The notes under the pieces were generated by a model that made no database searches, had not been told where the DNA came from, and was given only the letters and a program-made list of their open reading frames with translations. From Actinomycetaceae bacterium (lineage in GTDB: Bacteria; Actinomycetota; Actinomycetes; Actinomycetales; Actinomycetaceae), in contig JAQYTG010000002.1 of the NCBI GenBank assembly GCA_028724905.1, forward strand, positions 124,001 through 188,000: DNA of 64,000 nt. The letters are read 5' to 3'. Positions within the stretch are counted from its first letter, which is position 1, and each line of letters starts with the position of its first letter. Below are positions 26,850 through 36,476 of the stretch, piece by piece. The position numbers and the translations under genes are program-made.

Positions 26850-28628
26850 ATGGGGAAGGCGAGTGAGACGGCCAGAGCCGTCGTGGCTAGTTGTCTCGAA
26901 TACGGCGTGCGCGATTTCGTGCTATGCCCTGGATCTCGTTCGGCGCCGCTTGCGTATGCGCTCTACGACGCAGAAAAAGCTGGCGTGGTGCGGCTCTATG
27001 TGGAAACCGACGAGCGGGTTGCGAGTTTTCTGGCGCTCGGCTTTGGCAAGGCTGGCACAATAGCGGCGCTCGTCACGACCTCTGGCTCTGCAGTGGCAAA
27101 TGTGCATCCGGCCGTTGAGGAGGCGTTCTACAGTTCAGTGCCGTTGGTGGTCATCAGCGCCGATCGTCCGCATGAGTTGCGTGGAGTGCGGGCATCCCAG
27201 ACGAGCGACCATCTAGGAGTATTGCGAGCCTCAGTGTGTGAGTCAGTAGATATTCCCACGGATACTGGAGAGGGCTCTGCACTACGTGGACGCATCCGCC
27301 GCATGGTTCGAGTGGCCACAGGGGAAGGTTTTGCTGGCGGGCCAGGGCCAGTGCATATCAACGTCGCTTTTAGAGAACCGCTCTTTCCCGATTCTTGCTG
27401 GGATACAGATGGGCTCGTGCAGCGTTTTGGTGTGGTGCATTCTCGTGGCATCCCAGTGAATGCTTGTGCGGGTGACGGCGAACTAGGGGCGAGCGGAGCG
27501 AAGCTAGACGTGCGCTCTAGGCCGGCTAAACGCACCGTGGTGGTTGCTGGCAGTGGTGACCGCCTGCCGGAGCTGCGCGCATTCGATCGAGACGTGCAGC
27601 GATTTCTAACCTCTGATTTTGCCGCGCGCTGCGCCCAAGTGCCAGTTCTTGCTGAGCCGGCTACGCTGATGCGGGCATTACCGAGTGCCATTGAAGCGCA
27701 TCCGATTCTGCTCTCGGAGGAACTGCCGCTGCGAAGAAGTATCGAGCGTGTCATCGTGATCGGGCATCCTACGCTCACGCGGGAAGTCAGCGCTTTGCTC
27801 GCCGATCAGCAGGTGGAAGTAATTGTGGTGGATGAGCCTCCCACCTACACGGACGCCAGTGGCAACGCTGCCCAGGTGATTGCCGCTGACGATATTAGCA
27901 AGTGGCTTGAGATTGATAACGAGTGGTGTGCAGCGTGGTTGGCTGCAGCGCGCCGAGCTGAAGGCGAGATTGCTCAGTGGGAAGCTAGCGCGGATACCTT
28001 GGATTTTCAGCGGCTCGCGCGAGTAATTGATCGTGACGCCAAGCGAATTCCTACGCTGCTGGCAGCTTCGTCGATTATACGCGAGGTGAATCTCTACACT
28101 CCGGCGCCTGGAGCTGTCTATGAATCCAATCGTGGTTTGGCGGGTATCGACGGCACTGTGAGTACCGCCATTGGGATGAGCCTAGCGCAGGGGCGAGCTG
28201 TGCGCGTGGTGCTGGGCGATCTCGCTTTCGCGCACGATATCGGGGCGCTGATCCGCACAGCTGGGCAGATGCGCGGTGATGTGCAGGTGGTTCTGGCTGA
28301 CGACGGCGGAGGATCACTCTTTTCCACGCTGGAATATGGACTCGGAGATGCTGGCGCTTTCGACCGCGTATTCCGCACGGAAAAAGTCATGGAAGTTCGC
28401 AATTTTGCTGCGAGTCTCGGAGATGATGTGCATTTTACGGCCGTCAATGGGAGCGCGCGGGCATTGGAGCAGGCACTGACGAGCTATTCCGGTGGAACTG
28501 AGATCGTCTATGCGCGGCTAGAACGAGAACCCCTCTCCCTCATGCGTGAGCATCGGGCTCAGCTGCGCGCGCGAGTGCTCGACGCGCTGAAACTGGAGTC
28601 ACGAAACGCGCTGAAAGTCGAACTCTGA
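26850..28628 (+). CDS. menD: SEPHCHC synthase (menaquinone synthesis)
   Basis: MenD is the ThDP-dependent enzyme joining isochorismate and 2-oxoglutarate. The 592-residue protein shows the standard start SETARAVVASCLEYGVRDFV, CPGSRSAPL, the catalytic-glutamate block VETDERVASFLALGFGK, VPLVVISADRPHELRG, and the ThDP/Mg block VVLADDGGGSLFSTLE. The domain joining the two ThDP halves is slightly longer than usual. The start at 26850 has GGAGAGGAGA. Confidence 0.96.
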   Translation: MGKASETARAVVASCLEYGVRDFVLCPGSRSAPLAYALYDAEKAGVVRLYVETDERVASFLALGFGKAGTIAALVTTSGSAVANVHPAVEEAFYSSVPLVVISADRPHELRGVRASQTSDHLGVLRASVCESVDIPTDTGEGSALRGRIRRMVRVATGEGFAGGPGPVHINVAFREPLFPDSCWDTDGLVQRFGVVHSRGIPVNACAGDGELGASGAKLDVRSRPAKRTVVVAGSGDRLPELRAFDRDVQRFLTSDFAARCAQVPVLAEPATLMRALPSAIEAHPILLSEELPLRRSIERVIVIGHPTLTREVSALLADQQVEVIVVDEPPTYTDASGNAAQVIAADDISKWLEIDNEWCAAWLAAARRAEGEIAQWEASADTLDFQRLARVIDRDAKRIPTLLAASSIIREVNLYTPAPGAVYESNRGLAGIDGTVSTAIGMSLAQGRAVRVVLGDLAFAHDIGALIRTAGQMRGDVQVVLADDGGGSLFSTLEYGLGDAGAFDRVFRTEKVMEVRNFAASLGDDVHFTAVNGSARALEQALTSYSGGTEIVYARLEREPLSLMREHRAQLRARVLDALKLESRNALKVEL

Positions 28629-28716
28629 GGGCATCGGCTTTTTGCTGCGTGCTGGTTGTGTGCTTTTTGTGGTGCGCTTTCGCTGTGGGCGCTTCGCTGT
28701 GGGTTTCGCGGGATCC

Positions 28717-30471
28717 TCATCGTTTCTCTCCCGATAAAGCTGCCATGATGGGCCGGAGTTTTGCTCTAGTTTCTGCCAGTTCAAGCTCTGGCTGCGAATC
28801 GGCCATAATTCCGCCTCCCACCCACGCTCGTGCGCTGCGAGCAGAAGTGATGCGGGCGCAGCGCAAAGCTACGCACCACTGGCTAGCTCCCCCTGAGCAA
28901 ATCCAGCCCACGGGGGCGCCGTAACGATCACGGTCGTGGAGCTCAGTGTGGGAGATGAGGTCGAGAGCAGCCGTGCGCGGGGTGCCACCGAGAGCTGCCG
29001 TGGGATGTAGGGCGGCGATGACGTCGAACATAGAGGTACCTTTATGCAGCTTAGCGCGGATATCAGTGGCAAAATGCACCACGTTTGGCAGGCGCACAAT
29101 AAATGGCCCGTGAATATCGAGAGTGCCTAACGGCTGGAGTGCCTCTATCGCAGATTCGGCTGCCAGGCGGTGTTCTTCACGGTCTTTGCAGGAGTGGAGC
29201 AACAGAGCATCTTCCCGTTGAATAAGGTCGGGTTCTCGTTGGCCAGGGGTGGGCTGGTTGAGATTGGGTTGGCCAGGGGTGGGCTGGTTGGCAGCTTCGT
29301 CTGCGAGGCTATCTGCAGTGCCATCGGTAGTGTCGCCGACGGCCTCGTCCGTGGCCTCATCTGTGCCGGTCTCATCTGCTGTGGTGGTGGGGAGCGTGCC
29401 AGCCAGTACCCGTGTGAGCACGTCGTCACCATCATCGCCGTGCGGGAAAGTCCCGTCGGGCATGAGGTTGGATGCGAGCATTTCCGGTGAGGCTCCTACT
29501 AAGCCATCGACTGCAAACACCCAGGTGTCTGGGTAGTCGTGGTTGAGCGCAGATATCATAGTGCGGACGTCGAGATCCGTCTCGGCAGTGAAATCGACTT
29601 CGCGGGAGAGCACCACTTTTTCGGCTTCGCCGCGACGAATACTTGCCTGTATGCGGCGCACCTGTTCCATCCACTCTTCCCCGCTGGGAAGTTCGCTGCT
29701 GATCTGCGCGTGGGCAGTGCCGTAACCAGATGTGGCAGTGGAGCTAGCGCCGACGGATGTGGCGGTGACGGCACCAAGTAGCTTGTGTGCGCTCTCGCAT
29801 AGGGTGTGATAGGGGCGGGATGGATCGGCGCTGACGATCGTGAGCCACGCCGAATTTTTCCGTTTCCCTACGACGATTTGCGGGATGATCAGCGTCGATC
29901 CTGCTTCAGATGCAGGGGAAAAGCTGAACGAGCCAAAGGCGAGCAGTCCAGTTCCTGGTAGGTTTACGTCGTCACTAATCGTGGCTTTTTCTAGCAGTGT
30001 ATTCCACCATCGCTCAGCCTCACGGAAACGCACGGTGGATAGTTGCGCTGCTGCGACGCTCGCGCTGGTGTGTGCCGGCGGTCTAGTGCTCGCTGTAGGC
30101 GGGGAGAGTGGCGTGGCTGTAGCGATGGATGTGGGTACACAGGAGCCGCGTTTGTGGCTGTAATTGAGGTTGTAGCCGTGATTGCGGTCGTAGCTGCGGC
30201 TCTGGCAGCCCTCAGTATGGCGCCCTCCAATGCGGCGCTCTCCAGTGTGGCGCCCTGTACGGCAATGCTCCTTACCATGAGACCCCGCACTGCAATGCTC
30301 CTTACCATGAGACCCCTCAATATCGAAACGTGCAGCGACTCCCGCGCCTACAATGCCCTCCTCACCGCGCAGCCACACCAGTGCTTCAGATGGATCGGGT
30401 AAGATCGCTGAAAGCATGGGAAGATCAGGCAGGGCAATGGTTTTTACATACAGCCGCGGAATGCTCAACAC
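28717..30471 (-). CDS. menF: Isochorismate synthase (MenF/EntC type) with two low-complexity inserts
   Basis: This enzyme converts chorismate to isochorismate for menaquinone. The chorismate-binding domain is clear: EKVVLSREVDF, VDGLVGASPEMLAS, SCKDREEHRLAAE, MFDVIAALHPTAALGGTP, DRDRYGAPVGW and ARAWVGGGI. At 584 residues it is about 150 longer than relatives. One insert (about residues 54-125) holds repeats such as SHGKEHC and is Arg/His-rich. The second, about 50 residues of Asp/Thr/Ala then QPTPGQPNLNQPTPGQ, splits the conserved LAGTLP and SCKDREEH blocks of the catalytic domain. Both coincide with 15/30-bp tandem repeats at DNA level, and the frame is kept. The GTG start follows TATGAT by 8 nt. 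The gene is convergent with menD. Confidence 0.88.
   Translation of the reverse strand: MLSIPRLYVKTIALPDLPMLSAILPDPSEALVWLRGEEGIVGAGVAARFDIEGSHGKEHCSAGSHGKEHCRTGRHTGERRIGGRHTEGCQSRSYDRNHGYNLNYSHKRGSCVPTSIATATPLSPPTASTRPPAHTSASVAAAQLSTVRFREAERWWNTLLEKATISDDVNLPGTGLLAFGSFSFSPASEAGSTLIIPQIVVGKRKNSAWLTIVSADPSRPYHTLCESAHKLLGAVTATSVGASSTATSGYGTAHAQISSELPSGEEWMEQVRRIQASIRRGEAEKVVLSREVDFTAETDLDVRTMISALNHDYPDTWVFAVDGLVGASPEMLASNLMPDGTFPHGDDGDDVLTRVLAGTLPTTTADETGTDEATDEAVGDTTDGTADSLADEAANQPTPGQPNLNQPTPGQREPDLIQREDALLLHSCKDREEHRLAAESAIEALQPLGTLDIHGPFIVRLPNVVHFATDIRAKLHKGTSMFDVIAALHPTAALGGTPRTAALDLISHTELHDRDRYGAPVGWICSGGASQWCVALRCARITSARSARAWVGGGIMADSQPELELAETRAKLRPIMAALSGEKR
29239..29290 (-). repeat. 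22-bp direct repeat, period 30, inside menF catalytic domain
   Basis: TTGGCCAGGGGTGGGCTGG (continuing TTG) occurs at 29239-29260 and 29269-29290. It encodes the repeated QPTPGQ segments. Confidence 0.85.
30221..30316 (-). repeat. 15- and 30-bp tandem repeats in the menF N-terminal insert
   Basis: GCAATGCTCCTTACCATGAG (continuing ACCCC) occurs at 30262-30286 and 30292-30316. Next to it (30221-30265) three 15-bp units resemble GCGCCCTCCAATGCG. They encode the SHGKEHC-type repeats. Confidence 0.8.
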
Positions 30472-30479
30472 GAGTAAGA

Positions 30480-30485
30480 ATCATA
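30480..30485 (-). promoter_or_regulatory. -10 box TATGAT of menF
   Basis: On the minus strand TATGAT lies 8 nt before the GTG start, without a ribosome site. A leaderless mRNA is likely. Confidence 0.5.
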
Positions 30486-30555
30486 CGTTAAATTGAGCGC
30501 GGATGCTGGCCCCTGGGCATTGTCCGCTTCCACTGGATAGCTGATTGCGCGTGCC

Positions 30556-30894
30556 TTATGCTGCTGACGTCACGGGAGACTGCGCGAATACTTGAGTGTG
30601 CTGCGTCACCCTAAAAGCGCGAGCGCGCAAAATATCAGCACGCTCCTCTTCGGATAGCCCTCCCCATACGCCGTAAGGTTCGTGATTGGCTAGAGCATAC
30701 TCACGGCACTGAGCGATCACAGGGCACTGGGCGCAAATCGCCTTTGCCCGTTCTATGCGCCGCCGACGCGGGCCGCCGCGCTCTCCCTCGGGGTGGAAAA
30801 ACACCTCGGGATCGAGTTTGTTACATAATCCTTGAGCCTGCCAATCCCAGAAGTCCGTGAGGGCACCGTGCACATTCTTAACGTGGGCAACCAT
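30556..30894 (-). CDS. whiB3: WhiB3/WhiD-type redox-sensing transcriptional regulator
   Basis: WhiB proteins bind a 4Fe-4S cluster and act with the sigma factor as redox-responsive regulators. The 112-residue protein has the four cysteines Cys24, Cys54, Cys57 and Cys63 and the beta-turn GVWGGLS. The pattern DFWDWQAQGLCNKLDP, FFHPEGERG and RIERAKAICAQCPV matches the WhiB3/WhiD subgroup, and closeness to groES and guaB mirrors the mycobacterial whiB3 region. AAAGG before the ATG serves as ribosome site. A separate promoter lies about 140 nt upstream. GTATTGACG occurs twice (30908-30916, 30919-30927) in the leader. The subgroup assignment is good, the target genes are unknown. Confidence 0.9.
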   Translation of the reverse strand: MVAHVKNVHGALTDFWDWQAQGLCNKLDPEVFFHPEGERGGPRRRRIERAKAICAQCPVIAQCREYALANHEPYGVWGGLSEEERADILRARAFRVTQHTQVFAQSPVTSAA

Positions 30895-31035
30895 AAAGTA
30901 CCTTTCTGTATTGACGTCGTATTGACGCTGGTAGGAGCAGAGCGAAGGTGAACGCCGGCGTCAAGAGAAGAGACACGAGATGAGATCTGACGGCCTTGTC
31001 GGTCGTTGAAGATTCAATGACTCTCACTGCTAATT

Positions 31036-31065
31036 AGGATACTTCTATTTTGCTTAATTATGCAA
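31036..31065 (-). promoter_or_regulatory. Promoter of whiB3 (TTGCAT-18-TATCCT)
   Basis: On the minus strand TTGCAT (31060-31065) is separated by 18 nt from TATCCT (31036-31041), in an AT-rich patch. It would give a 5' leader of about 135 nt for whiB3. Confidence 0.5.
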
Positions 31066-31110
31066 GACCCTTTTTGAAATTGTTTCTTATCAGGCGTGCT
31101 GTCGGTGTGG

Positions 31111-31140
31111 CGTGGGCAAGCCCACGTTCCTCACGTGGGC
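31111..31140 (+). promoter_or_regulatory. Triple half-site GTGGGC operator candidate at guaB promoter
   Basis: CGTGGGC-AA-GCCCACG (31111-31126) and GCCCACGT-TCCTC-ACGTGGGC (31120-31140) share the middle arm, so three copies of one half-site alternate in direction. They end 19 nt before the guaB -10 box and would cover the -35 position. A regulator site or mutually exclusive hairpins are both possible. Confidence 0.5.
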
Positions 31141-31159
31141 TGCCTGAGGGTGGAAGCCG

Positions 31160-32674
<1,515 letters not shown>

Positions 32675-32688
32675 GGCCTGCGAAGGGT

Positions 32689-32727
32689 GGGACATTCACG
32701 ACTTGCTGGCGTGAGTGCCCCATCTTT
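32689..32727 (+). terminator. Terminator-like hairpin after guaB
   Basis: GGG plus CATTCACG (32689-32700) pairs with CGTGAGTG plus CCCC (32710-32721), with one G-U pair, followed by ATCTTTC. It lies 15 nt beyond the guaB stop. Confidence 0.6.
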
Positions 32728-32898
32728 CGGCAGAGCCGGTACACGTGCGCGCTTTTGGGTACAAAACGATCCCCAAAAGCACGCTATGTATGATATGCGG
32801 AATTATGGTTTGGATACGGTGGCGGTTCGTTGGTACGACGCTAACATCCAACGATCTATTAAAGGAGCGAACAGTCGGGCAATATAGGTATCAGTGCC

Positions 32899-33057
32899 GT
32901 GGATCCACGAGCCCCGATCCTGATCCTGGGGAGCCCATGTTCGAGCCGTATTGGGCGAGAATTGATTGATGAGGTTGATGTGATTGTCCAGATCGTGTTG
33001 CCACCTATCAGTGGGGAGAGACCAATCGTTACACATTGGAAGGTGAAGATACGATAA
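32899..33057 (+). pseudogene. Short open frame, possibly a decayed gene
   Basis: From GTG 32899 a 52-codon frame reads VDPRAPILILGSPCSSRIGR then ELIDEVDVIVQIVLPP and ends after THWKVKIR. The frame is open back to 32863. Composition is protein-like but there is no ribosome site and I do not recognise a family. It may be the remnant of a longer gene or chance. Confidence 0.2.
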
Positions 33058-33389
33058 TGGGTAACTCCATGGACCTCAATCCGTACGCCGGTATTCTGTA
33101 GTTGGAGTCAGTTGTTGTGATGATCCTTAGATTGCAACCCCGTTCTTGACAGGGGCACCCCCAACCAAATGCGCTGCAGCCAAATGTCTGGTCTGGACGT
33201 ACTGTCGTCACGGCGTTGCGCTAAGCCTTGCCGGTAGCTAGTGGTATCACGGTCAGACTCCACTGCGGCGCGGCATCGCGTTAAACTTCGTCTCAGTTAC
33301 TGGCGTCATAGCATCAACTGATTCTCTGATGGGTGCAGAACATGGAACTTGCAGTATGCGCGCAGGGGAGACGTGCAGAGGGTACGCGC

Positions 33390-33395
33390 TAGAAT
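33390..33395 (+). promoter_or_regulatory. -10 box TAGAAT of recG
   Basis: TAGAAT would start transcription near 33402 and give a 35-nt leader with a GAGAGA ribosome site before ATG 33437. Confidence 0.45.
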
Positions 33396-33436
33396 TATGT
33401 GCGCAAGTACAGAGACAGGCGCGCAAGAGAGAATTC

Positions 33437-36220
33437 ATGGCGAAAAACGTTGCTGGCGGCAGCTCGGATGAGGCTCGCGGAGAGGCGACGCCCCGTGCAC
33501 AGGCCACATTTGGCGCAGAGGTGACGTTTGACGTACTCCCGTCTCAAGAATTGCTGCTTCAAGATTTGGCGTCCCAAGAATCCCCGCCCCAAAAATTGGC
33601 ACGCGCGAGTGAACAGGTACGTACAAGCGAGCCGACACGCGCGCATGAGGGTGCCACTGTGAGTAAACAGGGCTCCACGCATGAGGACGCCGCCGCGAAC
33701 AAACGCGCCATTGCGAGTGAACAGTCATCCGCGCATAAGGGTGCAGCTGTGAGTGAGCAGGTAGCCGCGAATAAAAGTGGGCAGGCAGTCGCGAATAAAC
33801 AGTCGGCCACGCATAAGGCTGCCGCTGCGAACAAACGTGCTACTGCGAGTAAACAGGCCGCTGCGAACAAGCAGACTGCCGCGAGTAAAGCGGCGCTCGC
33901 GAGCGAGCAGGCGGGGATTCTGGCAGCCTCGCTCGATCGTTTCGTCGGCAAGCGCACGGCTCATGCGTTGGCCAAGCTCGATATACGCACCGTCTCCGAT
34001 CTGCTCGAACACGTGCCTTTCCGCCTCGCTCAGCGCGGCCAGCTTATGCCAATTGAAGCGGTACATGAGGGAGAAGCGGTCACAGTGGTGGCGCGCGTTT
34101 TGAGCGCTGCGCTGCGCCCGATGCACGCCCGTCGGGGATTTATCCTCGGCGTCACGGTGACGGATGGCGAGCGCAATCTCGACCTCACGTTTTTTGCGAA
34201 AAATCCCCGCCCGCTCAAATTTCACGAGCAGCAGCTTGCTGTGGGTACGGTGGCTGTCTTTTCGGGCACCGTGAGTTCATATCGAGGAGTGCTCCAGCTC
34301 ACCCATCCGCAGTATTCGCTCGTGGATAGCTCCGCAGACGTAGACGCACAAGACATCGCTCGCCCGATACCGATCTACCACAGCTCTGCAGCGGTGCCCT
34401 CGTGGAAAATTGGCCAGGCGCTCGAAGTGGTACTGCCACACGTGCATGAAGCTGACGTCCCCGATCCGCTTCCGGCCAGTTTTCGCAGCCAGCATGATCT
34501 CCCCAGCAAATTCTCGGCGCTTGTGGAACTACATCAACCGAGCAGCCCCGAGCAGTGGAAGCGCGCTCGTACGCGAATGGCTTACGAAGAGGCGTTCGTG
34601 CTGCAAACCGTGCTGGCTCTGAGGCTCTCTGCCTCCAAACGTGCTCATGCACGTGCCTGCCCGCCGAGAGCTGACGGCGTAGGGGCTGCCTTTGATCGGC
34701 ATCTTCCCTTTACGCTCACCCAGGGTCAGCAGCTCGTGGGGGAGCAGATTGCGCAGGATCTAGCTTTGTCGGTGCCGATGCGCAGACTCCTCCAGGGAGA
34801 CGTTGGCACCGGAAAAACCATCGTGGCGTTGCGGGCAATGCTGCAGGTGATTGACGCCGGTGGGCAAGCAGTTTTGCTCGCCCCTACAGAAGTGCTGGCT
34901 CGCCAACATTTCGAAACTTTTCATGCGATGCTGGGTGAGCTGGGGCGTGGAGGGGAAATCGGAGCTCCCGATCAAGCGGTGTGCCTAGAGCTGCTCACGG
35001 GCGCATTGACGGCCTCTGCCCGCCGGTCTGCCTTGGCTCGTATCGCTTCTGGACAGGCGCAATTGATCGTGGGTACGCACGCTCTGCTCTATGACTCGGT
35101 GCAACTGCCATTTCTCGGCTTGGTGGTAGTAGATGAGCAGCATCGTTTTGGCGTCAATCAGCGTGATGCCCTTGCCGAGGGGGCACATCTGCTGGTGATG
35201 ACGGCCACGCCGATTCCGCGCACAATCGCCATGACCACCTTTGGGGATCTGGAGGTGAGTACACTCTCACAACTGCCACAGGGCAGAGCTGAGGTGAGCA
35301 CAGTGTTGGTGCCTGCCTGGAATAAATCCTGGGTGGAACGAATCTGGCAGCGGGCTCGGGAAGAGGTGACGCGCGGCGGGCGAGTATACGTGGTGTGTCC
35401 GAGGATCAATGCCCAGGTGGACGAGGAAACGGAACCACCCAAGAACGATGGTGCACAGGCCGTTTCGCCGAGGAGCGACGCGCAAGCGTCGCTGGAGACT
35501 CGTGCACGGGTGACTCTGCCGAGGAGTGACGCGCAAGCTGCCCTGTTGGAGACTAATACACGGCTCATTCCGTCAAAGACTGACGCGCAGGCACCACCCC
35601 AGCGTGAGATGGCATCGGTGGAAGCTGTGGTGGAACAGCTGGGATCGGAGCCGGCGCTAGCGGGAGTACAGGTGGGGTACGTACATGGGCGGCTCTCCCC
35701 AGAAGAGAAAGCTGCGACGATGGCGGATTTCAGCTCGGGGGTTCGGCCTATTTTGGTGTCCACCACGGTGATTGAGGTGGGTATTGACGTGCCTCAAGCC
35801 ACGATGATGGTGATTCTTGACGCCGATTATTTCGGTCTCTCTCAGCTGCACCAGCTCCGTGGCCGCATCGGGAGGGGGAAAGAGGCGAGTCTCTGCCTCG
35901 CCGTCCACGAAGCTGCTTCCGGCACGGTGGCGTATGAGAGACTCGCGGCATTTGCTAATACTAGAGACGGATTCGTGCTGGCGGAGAAAGATCTGGAGCT
36001 GCGCAGCGAGGGTGACGTGCTCGGTGCGCAGCAGGCGGGGCGTCACAGCTCGTTGAAGTTCTTATCAGTGTTGCGTGACGCCGATGTGATCGCGCAGGCG
36101 CGAGCCGCCGTAGCGGAGCTCGTGACGAGCGATCCCGAGCTGCGCGGGGCGCCAGCGCTCAAAGCGGCCGTGCAGAGCATAGATGGCGATGCCAGCGCAG
36201 AATACATCAGCCGCACCTGA
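33437..36220 (+). CDS. recG: ATP-dependent DNA helicase RecG with repeat-derived N-terminal arm and internal insert
   Basis: RecG remodels stalled replication forks and Holliday junctions. Start ATG 33437 (927 residues) is chosen for the GAGAGA site; the frame extends to 33329. The enzyme begins only at about residue 160 (LDRFVGKRTAHALAKLDIRT), with the wedge domain, then Walker A LLQGDVGTGKT, VVVDEQHRFGVNQRD, TATPIPRT and the arginine-finger motif HQLRGRIGRGKEASL. Relatives have about 700-740 residues. The first 160 residues are Ala/Ser/Lys/Gln pentapeptides (ANKQS, ASKQA, ASEQS) from a 15-bp tandem repeat. A second insert of about 70 residues follows VYVVCPRINAQ in the helicase C domain and repeats SPRSDAQASLE, PRSDAQAALLE and SKTDAQAPP. 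All motifs are intact and the frame is kept. Confidence 0.93.
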   Translation: MAKNVAGGSSDEARGEATPRAQATFGAEVTFDVLPSQELLLQDLASQESPPQKLARASEQVRTSEPTRAHEGATVSKQGSTHEDAAANKRAIASEQSSAHKGAAVSEQVAANKSGQAVANKQSATHKAAAANKRATASKQAAANKQTAASKAALASEQAGILAASLDRFVGKRTAHALAKLDIRTVSDLLEHVPFRLAQRGQLMPIEAVHEGEAVTVVARVLSAALRPMHARRGFILGVTVTDGERNLDLTFFAKNPRPLKFHEQQLAVGTVAVFSGTVSSYRGVLQLTHPQYSLVDSSADVDAQDIARPIPIYHSSAAVPSWKIGQALEVVLPHVHEADVPDPLPASFRSQHDLPSKFSALVELHQPSSPEQWKRARTRMAYEEAFVLQTVLALRLSASKRAHARACPPRADGVGAAFDRHLPFTLTQGQQLVGEQIAQDLALSVPMRRLLQGDVGTGKTIVALRAMLQVIDAGGQAVLLAPTEVLARQHFETFHAMLGELGRGGEIGAPDQAVCLELLTGALTASARRSALARIASGQAQLIVGTHALLYDSVQLPFLGLVVVDEQHRFGVNQRDALAEGAHLLVMTATPIPRTIAMTTFGDLEVSTLSQLPQGRAEVSTVLVPAWNKSWVERIWQRAREEVTRGGRVYVVCPRINAQVDEETEPPKNDGAQAVSPRSDAQASLETRARVTLPRSDAQAALLETNTRLIPSKTDAQAPPQREMASVEAVVEQLGSEPALAGVQVGYVHGRLSPEEKAATMADFSSGVRPILVSTTVIEVGIDVPQATMMVILDADYFGLSQLHQLRGRIGRGKEASLCLAVHEAASGTVAYERLAAFANTRDGFVLAEKDLELRSEGDVLGAQQAGRHSSLKFLSVLRDADVIAQARAAVAELVTSDPELRGAPALKAAVQSIDGDASAEYISRT
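33609..33920 (+). repeat. 15-bp tandem repeat encoding the RecG N-terminal arm
   Basis: About 20 degenerate units resemble GCGAGTAAACAGGCC and GCGAACAAACGTGCT. Unit boundaries stay in the recG frame, giving A-(S/N)-K/E-Q/R-x pentapeptides. Confidence 0.8.
35395..35605 (+). repeat. Tandem expansion inside the RecG helicase domain
   Basis: Blocks beginning CCGAGGATCAATGCCCAGG, CCGAGGAGCGACGCGCAAG, CCGAGGAGTGACGCGCAAG and TCAAAGACTGACGCGCAGG follow at about 54-66 bp. The first block is the conserved CPRI region itself, so the insert appears to come from duplication of native coding sequence. Confidence 0.7.
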
Positions 36221-36376
36221 GCTGCTGAGGCTAGTGCCCGCAAGCACAAAAGCAGCTGTGCTCATCGAAACTCATACTCGGCTTGAGTCATGTATCAACG
36301 TGGCTGCGAGCACGTCTCTGGTGTGGCTGCAGGTGCGTCTCGGCTATGTCGCTGATGTGCCTTGTTCTTCCTCGAC

Positions 36377-36446
36377 TGTGCCTCGGTACCCTTCTGGTTG
36401 CCTCTTGTGATGCTTTAAGTGTGCCTCGGTACCCTCTGGTGTGCCT
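36377..36446 (+). repeat. 43-bp-period direct repeat upstream of rsmD
   Basis: TGTGCCTCGGTACCCT begins at 36377 and at 36420, each followed by (T)CTGGTKTGCCT. The second copy ends about 20 nt before the rsmD -10 box. Confidence 0.7.
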
Positions 36447-36464
36447 TGGGTACGGCGATGCGGG

Positions 36465-36470
36465 TATGAT
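36465..36470 (+). promoter_or_regulatory. -10 box TATGAT of rsmD, leaderless start
   Basis: TATGAT is followed by 6 nt (GCGGGT) and the ATG at 36477; no ribosome site is visible. Confidence 0.6.
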
Positions 36471-36476
36471 GCGGGT

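Larger units (their letters stand above)
32675..33389 (+). other. Gene-free stretch between guaB and recG
   Basis: Apart from the terminator, this stretch holds a 9-bp inverted repeat GCTTTTGGG (32751-32759)/CCCAAAAGC (32772-32780) and a short open frame listed separately. Its base usage looks more even and less GC-rich than the flanking genes, which may indicate a decayed or acquired segment. Confidence 0.4.
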
